Assembly: GCF_030704535.1 (NCBI RefSeq)
Contig: NC_081815.1
Coordinates: 1,751,001 to 1,815,000, forward strand
From: Vitis vinifera
Taxonomy: Eukaryota; Streptophyta; Magnoliopsida; Vitales; Vitaceae
Length of the DNA: 64,000 nt
Direction of reading: 5' to 3'
Shown in pieces: positions 44,101 to 55,871 of the stretch; the stretch's first letter is position 1; the number at the start of each line of letters is the position of its first letter. The notes beneath the pieces are model-generated. The model ran no database searches and was not told where the DNA came from. It saw nothing but the letters and a program-made list of their open reading frames with translations. Made by a program: the position numbers and the translations under genes.

Positions 44101-44645
44101 AAATAAAAAACATTATTGGTGATTTTTCAATATTACAAGTTATTTTACAGATTTTTGTAAGTATTTTTTTAATTTTGTTAAGCACTTAATTTTTTTAAAA
44201 ATAGTTTTTAGACTAAAACATTTCTTAAAATCATTGTCAAACGAATTCGTATTTTTGTTTGTAGTGTTTTTATAATTTTATAAAAAATATAATAATTATA
44301 ATAAAAAAAATGATTTTTAGAAGAAATATTTATTAAACACAAATCCAATAATTGATTTTCTAGATTTTTAAGAGGAATTTTTTGAAATTAACCAAATTTC
44401 TAATTTTTATTATAAAAAATACTTTCAAATATTGGAAAATGTTTTACAATTCGCTCAAAATTAGTTCTCCTCCTCTAAATTCAAATCGCAGCCCATCAAT
44501 ATTCTAGGCCCAACCCAAGAACCCGTTTGAGTCCAGACATTGGGCTTGTACCACCAATGGGCCTAACCAATGGCCCATTAACAAACCCTCCAAAGCCTTT
44601 GAAATAAGCAATTTGGCGGGAAGCATCTGCACTTCACCCTCCGAA
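41108..44645. other. Intergenic between PAO5-type and unknown-protein genes
   Basis: The first 300 bp are probably PAO5 3' UTR. The rest holds a CACG-rich run (41594-41621), a perfect short hairpin at 41647-41672 and, from about 43980 to 44460, very AT-rich DNA. No gene was recognised on either strand. Confidence 0.55.
41647..41672. other. Perfect 10-bp inverted repeat (hairpin)
   Basis: ACTGGCCTTT, then the loop GGTTTT, then AAAGGCCAGT. It lies about 540 bp after the PAO5 stop. It lacks the T-run of a factor-independent terminator, and plants do not use those in the nucleus. It may be a small insertion relic. Confidence 0.6.
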
Positions 44646-45587
44646 ATGAGCAGATTACCAGAAATAACCGATCTCTTCGCGCGGCTAGCTTCGAATCTCA
44701 AAACCCTATATCCAACGGATAAAAATGAGGATTGCTTAGAAGGAGCATCTGATCCGTCCATTTCGGAGCTGAATCGATCCCTCAACCTCGACGACGAAGG
44801 TTCTAGTGTTAGGGTTTTGGACGCTGCTCTATCTCTGATGTGTTTCAAAGCACCGCAGGCCAGTTCTCCCTACTTGAACAAAGATTCTGGGGTTAGGATT
44901 TTTTATTTTCCTTGGAAACTGCTCTGTTTTGAGTTCTTATCGATTATGATTGTATAGGTTTTCGAATCGAGGGTTGAGTATCTGGTGAAGACAATTGTTG
45001 CTGTTATTTCTTCTTCAATATCTTGTAAGGTTTCAAGGTTTCAGAGGGAAGAGGTTTTTCTAATCGGTAGCTCGATTTCTCGTTATGATTGCACGGAATT
45101 GATCGAGGCGTGTACTGATGTTATCGGGAGATTAAAGGGACATGGTGGGTTTGTGAAATTGATTTGATTATTGAATTTTGTATTATATTTTAGTTTGCAT
45201 TTTTTTTTCAATTATATTTCAGTGATTCAGATATGACATTTAAGTGCTATTTTTCCATTTAGTTAAATCTGTGAAAATCATTTTTGTTGTTGTTGCAGGG
45301 AAGCTTCCACTTTTGTTATCATATGCTGTCGTAAGAGTAGCAGCATTGTCATCTCGCTACCGATGTCTATTCCCATTAACTCCAATTCTACATGAACAAT
45401 CGATCAAGGAAAGAAGTAACAATATTTCAAAGCTGCTTTTCCATTTTCCCGGAGAATTCTCCCTTAAAAACCATGAAATACCATTCAGGTGTGCAATGGA
45501 CTTTAATATTTTAGTAGCAAATAGTTAATTTTGATGTCATCGAACATGATCAACAAATTAAAGAGCTTTTAAGCATGTTTAAAGCTG

Positions 45588-45627
<40 letters not shown>

Positions 45628-48327
45628 TTATTGTCTTGAGTGAGCCCCTTAATAGGATAACTTCTCCCTGTAAGAGATAGGACTTTGTCCTTTTTGAATA
45701 GAACCTTCACTGAAAGCTTATTTCCTGTTACTTTTTACCCTAATCTCCAGCCTTCTTTTATGGTTTTTGGAAATTCTTATAAGTTGAATTTATGATTTTT
45801 TTTTTCAGATTGCTATTGTGGTATCTTGATCCACTAATTCTGAAGCATGATGTTTCAAAAATTTTGCAAGACACTATGAAGAGGCCGTTCCTTTGTTTGA
45901 ATAAGGAATTTCATGAGAGGATGGATTGGCGTTCTATAATAATATGCTTGGTACTTTCGCCCACTATGTTTGTTGAGACCAGAGCTCTATTACATAATTG
46001 GTTTCTAATCACGTAAGTTTCTTTTTCTTGATCATTTTGATTCTTCAGCTGTTTGTCTTGTTACTTGTCTCTCTTTGTTTTTATCATGCTTGAAGGAACT
46101 TTGCTTCCAACTTTATTATATTCAATATGTGCCATGGGCTGATGGTTGCATTCATCTTCATAGAGCTTCTGATAATATTTTCAGTGGCTTTCGTCCATAT
46201 AAATTCATAATTTTCAGATATTGGCTTACTTCCTGCAGATTGCTTTTACTTCACTACTGCATCACGAATATCCACTTACCATGTGCTTATAGTTAATATC
46301 TAAAACAGATCCCATGAAAAAAAAATGGTTGCCTTTATTTGTACTTCAGTTTTATAGCTTCTAGTAGTGTTGGCATCTCAAGCTCCTAAAAGATGGAAAT
46401 TCTCTATTTAGCTTATTTTAAAGTTCAAATTTGTTTGTCCTTGTTACATTTGGAATTCATTAGACCACTTTTTACCAATCAAATGTTTGGAGCATTGGTC
46501 TTTGGTTTATCCTTTTTTTTTCCCCTTCTTTTTCCAACTTGTTAATCAATATCTTTTCTACAGTGAATTGAATTGCAAAACACTCTCCTGCTGTCAGCTA
46601 TCCTTGTTTGCACCCTTGAGTTAGGGATGGTTACAGTATGCATACTAAGCATTTGCTGCAAATAATTGTGCAATGAAGTTTTAATCATACATGTTATAAT
46701 GGAAAGGCATGATATACTAAGGAGATGCCCAGTTCTGAGATTAACTCAGTTCAGGTTTGATGACCATCATCATGTTGTATTTGGTTATTAGATGAAACAT
46801 AGGATAAATATTTAATTATAAATATCTAACCTATTTTTTAAACCTATCATACATTTCAAGCCATTTTACCAGTTCAACTAGCAGTCTGATCCACTATTTA
46901 ACTTGTGTAACAGGGGTCTGGCTTCTGTACTCCAGCTTCTAATTGAAGTAGTCTCCATGATACTAGATGTAGTTTCCCGACCAACAGGGTGGGGAATATC
47001 AGTAGAAATGGGATCAAAGCTGCCATTTTCTATCGCGTATTTTCCCTACAATCATCACGTGTACAGAATTCTGTCTGGAACCCTCTCATCTGAGAGTTTT
47101 CTGCATTTAGTTAGTATCATTAATGTACCAATTTCTCGTGCTGGAAACCATTCCATGCCTACCATCAAGCAAGTGCCTATGAAGATTTCAACAATAGGTC
47201 ACAAATCTGTCTGGTAAATTCTCATTTCTCACTTAACAAGTTTGCATCAAGAAAAACTATGGAATTGACACCATCCCATCCTGATCTACCTCTGATGACT
47301 TATATTTCATTTGTTGCATAGCAGGGCTGCAGCAATGAATTTCCCAGATTGGTTCTTTTTTGCTTCTGTTTTACTCTTCTCCGAGAAAAGTTTTCAAGAC
47401 AATTTTTATTCAAAATGTGGAATAGGGGTACCCAGAACTGAGAAAAGGCATGATGTAGAACCACTTTGTTTTTCTTCTGCTGCAGCAAGGTACATTGCAT
47501 GGATTCTGAGTCCTGCTGACAAATCTCATCAGGATCTTCTGGTTGATTGGCTGACTAAACTATCAGAGTCTTGGACTCTGAAACAATTTGGGTCAGATAC
47601 ATATAACAAAGAAATAGCTGACTACAGAAAGAAACTCAAGAAAACCAAATTTCCTGTTTACAAAGGGGACTATAATCTCCCAAAAGAGTACAACTATGTA
47701 ACTATTGTTCTCTGGCTGAAGGAATTCCAGAACAGCTATACGAAGAATCAGTATAAAACTGCCAGTAGCCTGGCATTTTGTGAACATAACTTATCCTACA
47801 GTCTGAGATTTCAGCACAGTGTGCTATTTAGAAGAATTCCTTTAGGCATCTTGATTGGGTGCCCCTATTATTTAGATGAATCTGGATGTGAGATGCTTCT
47901 GCATTATTCTGCAACAGGTACAATACCTCTGTTAAGAGAAACTCATTCTGGTGCATTGAAGCATTTGAAACTGGATTCTGAAGGACAAAAAGATTCGATA
48001 ATGTGGACTGAAGAATATACTAAGGAGGAGGCGGCAGCAGGAGCTTCTCTTGTCTTCAGATTAACTGATGTTGTTTTGAGCATGGCAGCTTCATTATTTG
48101 AGACTGATGAGAGTGGTCTAGAATTTATTTGCCAGGTGAAAGTCAAAGCAGGCAGGTACTTAATTAAGTGTATCAAGAAGCTGCTCCAGTTCAATGATGG
48201 AATTATGCTGATGGATCTCTTCAATAGACTGGTGCAATGGAGGAACCAAGGCCAAGAAGTATTTCAAGGTTGCACAGATCTGGATGATGTCATTAATGGC
48301 TTGGGTCTTAAATTATCTTCCTTATGA
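44646..48327 (+). CDS. Conserved-looking protein of unknown function, about 709 aa, six exons
   Basis: Exons: 44646-44891, 44958-45144, 45299-45488, 45809-46012, 46914-47213 and 47325-48327; 2130 nt, all junctions in frame. I chose ATG 44646 (MSRLPEITDLFARL); no other in-frame ATG is seen upstream. The protein is largely helical and leucine-rich. Landmarks are ISELNRSLNLDDE, SRYRCLFPLTP, PFRLLLWYLDP, FHERMDWRSIIICLVLSP, TRALLHNWFLIT, VVSRPTGWGISVEMG and AARYIAWILSP. The long last exon is entirely open. No catalytic motif, signal peptide or zinc site is visible, and hydrophobic stretches look amphipathic rather than membrane-spanning. I do not recognise a named family. The exon 1 donor (GGG|GTTAGG) is weak, and other donors nearby are possible. 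Confidence 0.82.
45589..45628. repeat. (TTA)n microsatellite
   Basis: About 13 trinucleotide units in intron 3 of the unknown-protein gene. Confidence 0.95.
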
Positions 48328-49239
48328 GGAGAATTTGTAGAGGAGGGCAGGCCTTTTTTTCATGCATAACCTGCTCTGTGATTTCCTTATCCGGTTGTAA
48401 AGCATTTGTGTTTACTGGTGAGACAGGGGGGGAGAGGGGAAGAAGTGTTTATTTTTTGTTCAATTATACCTGTAAAGATGGATAATGCAACTGCATTTTT
48501 GTAAGTCAACTCGCCCTTTTCTCAATCACTCCCTGTCTCTTTTCTTGTGTACCGATCTCTTAGGGTTTCTTTATTAGAGCAAATGGTTTCTGGTAAGCAA
48601 TGTTGACAGGAGCACAATTCACATTATTAAAAAGGTAAGACTTCTTTACAAAGTACCCTAAATGCCTTCACTCTGCACATGAGGCACATTCTGGTGATGG
48701 AAAGATGAATCTTCAAGTCAGAATCCAGACATTAGATGTGGTACAAAGCTAAACAAGAAATAATAGATAATATGGGATTCAACAATAGAAGCCAAACTCC
48801 AGATACATTCTAAAATCCCATAATTTATTGCTTCTTCAATTTATTCTTACAAGGCAATGAAACAACTTTCATCTAGTAATTACATTACATAAGAATATTG
48901 ACACCCCAGAAATCTGTAAGGCTTTTCCCTTATGAACTTCTAAGGACTGAAACCTTTGTGTATAGATGAATAATTTCTAGTAGTTTGTTTACATAGATGA
49001 AGCTCTTTGCCTTCATCTTCATGATCTATATATATTTGGCTTTGGCCAAATGGTGTGCCCTATGATTGTACAATTTCTACCCTCTGGCCTTAGTAAGCTG
49101 GTATGTGTAACCTTTGAATTACCCAAAAAAACACGCACAAGGGGAAAACAAAAATCTGAAAGCTGTAAGGAAATGCCATGTATTAGATGAGATTTGATAT
49201 GAGATTTTATTTATTGGGTTGTATGAATGTTGCTGGACT
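48328..49239. other. Convergent 3' ends of the unknown-protein and beta-galactosidase genes
   Basis: A 0.9-kb spacer between two genes transcribed toward each other. It should hold both 3' UTRs. No further gene was recognised. Confidence 0.6.
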
Positions 49240-52200
49240 TCAGCTGCAGAGCGCCTCCACAGAGAGTTTCTTCATGCTACCTGGGCATGGATCTCCTCCA
49301 AAAACTTCAGGAGCTACAGATACTGAACAAGATTGCTTCCCAATGCAGTTCTACAAGAGATTGTTGTAGTAATTAGAAAATTAAAAAAGAAAAAACATAG
49401 AAAGCAGCAACTCAAGACAGTTCAACAGGCTGAGCCACATAATGGCCTCAGACAAATAAACAATTTTAACAATAATTGGAAAAGAAGTTTGTAAACTTTT
49501 TCTGGGAAGAGCATAAGTCAAAGACCCAGAACTAGAACCAGAACCAGTAGACAGAAAATGCACACCAAAATTGATTTCCCATCAGCATAAAGGTTAAAAG
49601 TTTTAAACTTGTGATAACTGGCTTCTAGGAAAAAGGGGGTCAGGGTGGGAGCCCGAGTATTTTTTTTTCCTTAAAACATTTGGGAAAGCAAATGAGAAAT
49701 CATTATTTTGTAAATGATATTGTTCATTTATTTGCCATCCATCTCTTCAAAAAAACCAGGCGAATATGCAGTGTTTGTCATCTATATTGAGGTCTCAACT
49801 ACATCATGCCCTTTCTTTGAACAGTGGAGTTATCAGTTACCTAACACAAGTCTGCATTCCCCCGAAGGGCTCAACTATAGTTGAGCCAGCAAGCATCTCC
49901 TAATTTGCCAAATTGAAAGAAGGGTAAAGGAAAAATTTAGCTATCTGAGTTTTTAGTATGTACCCTTTGAAGAGCATCATATGATTTGTGGGCATGACAA
50001 CTTCCCTCCCGGAAGCTTCCACATGTCCCTTGTGGCACCCCAAAGCTAGCAAACTGTATTTTAGAGATTTTCAGACCAGGTGCACACCACAAATGAGCTT
50101 TGGACTGCAGACTATTAACTTTGCTGGAGCCTATAATTTGTGAATTCTTCAGAGATGGCTGCCCTTCAAAAATATCTGCACAGACTCTATCCATTGTTCT
50201 TTTTACCAGGGTAATCCCTGCTGGGTTGCCGCCCAATTCTTCAAACACAATCAATTGATTTCCGCTTGGTTTCAGCCAAGACCGGGGAACATGATACCTG
50301 AAATTAATAGACTCATCAAAATTTTGCAAAAGCACATACAGTATAAGAAAGGAAAATTTTTCTCAAAATGAGAACATTTCTTACCATCTTTGAGAGGGCC
50401 CTCCACAACCAGTTTGGCATTTCTTGTCATTAAAAATACCAGCATAATTACAGCCATTGCAGTTACCATGTGCTGTATATGCAGGCCAGTGGCGACCAAT
50501 GCTTTCACCATTGATCCATATTTGACCTTTCCCCATGCTACTCATGTCCAAAGCTAATGGATCATTCCCTCCTGGTGCATTAAAAGTAGTCTGGAAATAT
50601 CACAACATAAATAGAAATTAGAACAAATTGCATAATTTTCTTTGGGATTTCAGGAGAGAAATGGAAAAGCATTAGTTGCTTATCAAGAGGATTCTCACCT
50701 TATACCAAGTGAGGGGCTGCTTTTGAGCCAATAATGATCCTTCAACCCACTCATCAGAGGAACTTCCAGTGATGGCCTGAAGGTTTAGAGCTTCACCTTT
50801 TAAACCAATCTGCTCAGGGGCATGTAAATGGGTTATTCATAGCTTCTGGTGCCTGGTGGTTATCATCGTGACAAAATTCACAAAAAAATTGAACCAAAAA
50901 AGGCCGTTGACTATGCCTATATTTCTATTAAGCATGCTTAACCTGACTTTGCCAATCACTTTTCAATAATTCATGTGCACTCATAAACACTAAATAATTC
51001 CAAACCACTCATAGAAGACCCAATTGATCCGACTAATTGTTGAATGATAAGACTGCCTCTTTTTCAATAATGCACTTTTCTACCTTAGCATTTGCTTCAA
51101 GATTCTTTTCCTAGTTTGTTGTTTCCACTGGATTTTTAAGTTCAACGATGTGCTTTCTTGACTAATTCTAGAATTCCAAATTAAATTCCTGTTAAAGTGG
51201 CAATACAAGAAGAATGAAGAGATGTTATTTAGACAACAAACCTTGTAAGACCATTTCCATGATGACATGTCTACTGTCCCCTCGTTTAGACCCTTTAATG
51301 TGACTGGACCAAGGACCCCAGCATTCCACGTCTCAAAATGCAGGCCAACATTCTGAAGTTAAACAAATATGATGATTTAAAGACCAAAAACTTCATTCCC
51401 GTCTCTGATAATGTAGCAAAGAATAGAGGGAAAATATTAAAGCAAGAGAACTAACCGGGAGACCCATGGCAACACTTAATAAAGAAATCTTGTTAGTGCC
51501 AACCGTCAGCTTTACATTGTCACTAAAAGTTACTTTTGGATTTGATAGTTCCCCATACACAGTTCCTGCCATAAAACAGATGAGTTAGTTAAAAGATGAA
51601 TAATTAAACAAAGGCATAACTTCAGGTTGTTCAGCAGAAGATCTTCTTCGTTTCCATGAAATGCCACCCGACATCTACCTGATAGTTGACCATTGATGAA
51701 AACATGCAAAGCATGGCCTGCAGACATAACGGTGAGAACAGGATATTGTCCAGTCTTTAGAAATCCTTCATCAGGCTTTATATGGACCCTGGAGTGAATA
51801 TCAAATATTTAAAAAAAAAAAAAAATCACTGAAAAACCACAGCAAAATGATCTTTCTTGAAATGTGTCTCAGATAAGGCAAGAGCATCATTGACTGTAAA
51901 ACACTCACTCTGTCATGTACCACAAATAGTCTGTGGTATCTCTGGTGATATTTATTTGCTCCAATAATCCATCCATGGTAGTTGTATCCTCAGTATAAGC
52001 AGAGGCAGTTTCTTCATTGTATGACTGCCAAGAAAATGTACTCACAGGGTTCATCTTCATCTGCGAGCTTTGGGCACCAATCTGTAGGGAAATTTTGATC
52101 TGGTGTCAAGATCCATTATTGGGAATCTTCTAATAGATTTATTTTCAAAAGAAAACAAATTTTCTCAAACTTTCATTTGAAAGCAGCCTATCGGGCTACA

Positions 52201-55200
52201 TTTCATTCTGACAGCTTTTCTCAAAGTCAAATAAAAGATCTCAAATAGAAGAATGATGTTTTCTAGAAATTAATATTTTGTGCATGAACTTTGTAAAATG
52301 AAAATAGTGAGAAAATGACTAGAATAAATGTCAAATTATTTTTTAGCTAAAGCAGGAAATATATGGAAGATTCTTGTTGTGGCCAAGAGTCCTTTCCTTA
52401 CCCTTGCAGTGTTGAAAACTACATTCTTGCAGTCAGGGAGTATACTGACAGACCAAGGAGGCAGGTCATATTGCGTATTTCCAAAGGTCACTTTTGCAGA
52501 AGATTTCGGATCGTAATTTGCAAGGAATGCAGCACAAGCTCCAGACTTTGCCTTATACACATGAGCCTAGAAACAACAACAATGAGAAATGGAGTTAATG
52601 TCAAGAATAATAACGCAACCCTTCACCAATCTTCTTCTGATGTGAAGTTCTTATTATGGCAAGCATTTTCTCATAAATCAACAAAGCAATCTCATCCTTC
52701 CATTAATTTAGCTCAGTAAACTGGTGAAGCAAATTTGGCGAAATATAGCATTTTTGGGGTTTCAAAAGAAAGAAAACTGGAAAACACACACTCCTACACA
52801 TTAGCCAACTGAATTGAGCCTAACCTCTAAATTTGTCCCAAGATATGTCACCGTGGGATCTGCTGAAACTAAAGCTGGTTCACATAGCTTAATAGCTTTA
52901 TGCAAATCTCTCAAATGTCCCCATTTTGGTTCGCTTGGTAGTCCTGGTATGAAATAGATAACCAGTTAAATATGATGTAGCACAAACTAATTGGTATATG
53001 AACACTCAAAAGCTTCTATATGCAGGATGTTTCTAATGATATTTTTCCTGTATGAGGTGTTAACTGGTAGAATTATCCATTCTCCGTATTATACAAGTAT
53101 GATACTAATATTCAGTGCTTATAGCTAATTCCTTTATTCATACCGTATTCATCAATAGGAGCATCATAATCATAGCTGGTGGAAATGAAGGGACCACCTG
53201 CTGTCCGGCCAAAATTTGTTCCTCCATGGTACTGGAGCCAAAAAAAGACGATTATAAGAAACAAAAAGACCAAACTTTACTTCATATACACCAGCTGGAC
53301 TAAACTCACTTGGAAAAATAACGAAACACTTGACTTACCATGTAATAATTAATGAAAGAACCACGGTTCTGAATAAACCTGGCAACCGAATATGCCAAGT
53401 CTTCTGCAGGCCTATTAGGTATTGCACCACCAAACTCTGTATACCTGGGGGTAAAAAGGAGAAAGATGAGTGTTGGTTTTAGAAAGGACTGCAATAAACA
53501 AGAGTACAACAAAACTGTGAATTCAAGGATGTGTAACTTACCAGCCAGTCCAAGCTTCAGTAAACATTTTGGGCTTATAATCCTTGTTAGGAAAGAAATT
53601 TTCACAGTAGAAACCATTGCAAGCATCTATCTGTTGGACAACCAATCAATTCACATATGAGAAAGAGAGAGATGCATAGAAGTCTTGATTACCCTAACTG
53701 TAGTGAATTATAAATTTCAGCTACTGACATCTCAAGCAATTTCTTTCTTTCTTTCTTTCTAACTTTTCAACTTCAGAAATCCATGTAAATCTTTCTAATT
53801 GAACCCTCATAACGAAGCTTCAACCAGAGAAGATTATCAAGTAACAAAGAGACATGCTCATCATTTCTGTCCATACAAATATCAAAGCCTATTTATAAAA
53901 GGAAGACAAAACACAACAGATAGACAGGGACCCATCAAAAATAGGAAAGTGATAGCAAGGCCATCAGTAGAGGCCATGAAAATCCCTCTTTGGGCTACAG
54001 CTAAATAGACAACATACTGTTAGTAACCCTACCGGCGGGGCACACTAAATGAAAGAAATAAAAGTGCCAGTTGGAAAATGACAAAAAGGAAAAAAAAACT
54101 GTTAAAAAAGTTGCAAGTTGCTTACAACAGGATCTGGGGCATCTTCTTGTTTGCACATAACCCATGGAACTCCAGTGCCAAGTTGCACAGCCATTTCTGC
54201 TGCCCATTTCGTATAAGCTTTACCAGGAGCACCAATTTCATACTCCACTGGCCCATATTCATTCTCTATCTGCAATAATAATAATTCAATGGAAAAGATG
54301 ATTCAAATTTCTAGAAAGTACTTAAACCCCATTTCTAGACGCATGGTAAGGATTGTACGGGCTCATGATTCCCACCTGGGACATAATTATGGGACCTCCT
54401 TGAGGTTGAAAGAGCTTTTCTGATTTCATCATATCGACAATCTTCTGCGTAAATCCTTGCATTGCCACCTTAATTATAGTTTATCAAAAACCAAAATTTA
54501 GTAATTGGAAATTACCAATCAAAATAAAGGGAATAATGAAAGTAGTATTGCAGATATGATGAAAGTTTCCACGTTGCTAACCTTGAAAGGCCCATTGTCT
54601 GTTCTAAAAGCTATGCCTGGAACATACTTCAACCAAACAGGAAATCCCCTGAATTTGAAACAGAACAAAGACAAAAAAAAAAACAGAGATTGAATATATA
54701 TATATAAGCATGCTTAATCCTAAGAAAATAAAGATTTCGCTTTTTTTTTTTTTTTTGTTGAATTTGATAATTTACCCAAAATTCCATTCAGCACAGATAT
54801 AGGGGCCAATCCGGAGATGAACATAAAGGCCTGCTGCTTGCACTACTTTGATGAAGCGAACCAGATCATACCGCCCCTCAAAATAATACTGAAAGAGGAT
54901 AATAAGGAAAAATGGAAAACCTATTAAGTTTTTCCTAGTCAAAGAAAAAGGTGCGCTTCGTTTGGTTACTGAGAAATCCGAAGAAAAGAAAATCAAGAGT
55001 GTTAGGCTCAGTTCGGAGGAGGTTTTTGTTCCCTCGGCCTCAAACAACAAAAAAGTCCAATCCTCAATTTTGTTCATTTTCCTATCCTTTATCAGCAACC
55101 AAACATCCAATACGATCAAAAGCAAGAGAAGAGGATATGCTTTGCATTCACCTTTCCACGAGACGGCTCATGCCCATTCCAAAACACATAAGTCTGTATA

Positions 55201-55269
55201 ACATCCAAGCCTCCATCTTTGGCCTTCTGTATCAGGTCTGGCCACATCTGCAATTCCCAACAACACCCA

Positions 55270-55308
<39 letters not shown>

Positions 55309-55632
55309 AAAAATTCAAGCCTCAAAACCTCTGAAAAAATGCAAACCAGAGACACCCACATTCAAAAAAGCATGAAAAATCCGTAGAAAATTAAAAAGGA
55401 AAAAAAAAAGTCAAAGAGAGAAACCCATAAACACATAAAAACCACATTGGCATTTGAAGCACGGTACCTCAGGAGTGCTTCTTGGGTAGTGAATAGACCC
55501 AGAAATGAGAATTTTCCTCTGCCCGTTAATGATAAAAGATCTCTTGTCATAAGTCACAGAAGCTGACCCATGAGAAACCCATGAAAATATTAGTATAAAC
55601 ACAACCAAGCTGCCTCTCAACATGCTCCACAT
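49240..55632 (-). CDS. GH35 beta-galactosidase with C-terminal SUEL lectin domain, 19 exons, 836 aa
   Basis: Exons in transcript order: 55632-55468, 55247-55152, 54888-54776, 54648-54582, 54468-54376, 54269-54126, 53630-53542, 53444-53339, 53231-53144, 52943-52825, 52566-52402, 52081-51909, 51788-51679, 51565-51456, 51352-51242, 50809-50699, 50590-50385, 50297-49964, 49350-49240. The sum is 2511 nt, all in frame with GT-AG introns. The start [16 protein letters not shown] is a signal peptide. GH35 motifs are [25 protein letters not shown], the acid/base Glu in IENEYGP (about residue 182), the nucleophile Glu in FTEAWTGW (about 251), and [13 protein letters not shown]. The cysteine-rich C-terminus (from about residue 750, ending VEALCS) is a SUEL/rhamnose-binding lectin domain. 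The protein resembles the plant BGAL1/BGAL3 group, apoplastic enzymes that remove galactose from cell-wall pectic and other glycans. The exact paralogue is not assigned. Confidence 0.95.
55271..55306. repeat. A36 homopolymer in beta-galactosidase intron 1
   Basis: An uninterrupted run of A on the + strand (T on the coding strand), close to the acceptor of exon 2. It acts as part of the polypyrimidine tract of that intron. Length may be an assembly estimate. Confidence 0.85.
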
Positions 55633-55865
55633 TTCCTCTGCAAAACCCGTGAACCGCCCTCTGGTCCTCAAACCAATGCCCTTCTTTACTTTACTATTGG
55701 TTTCTTTTTCTGTATAGACTACAGAAAGAGAAAAAGATGAAGAAAACAAGAAACTGAGAGGAAACTTCTTTTAGTTTTTTCTGCACTTCCTTCTTTGCTT
55801 CTTTTGAGAATACATGAATTGAATTAATGGTGAGTCTGGAATTGCAGTGGCTCTGGGGCAGCTGC

Positions 55866-55871
55866 TTTATA
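55866..55871 (-). promoter_or_regulatory. Possible TATA box of the beta-galactosidase gene
   Basis: On the minus strand the word TATAAA lies about 235 bp upstream of the ATG at 55632. The predicted 5' UTR would include a short upstream ORF starting at an ATG near 55816 (14 codons, MYSQKKQRRK...). Confidence 0.45.
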
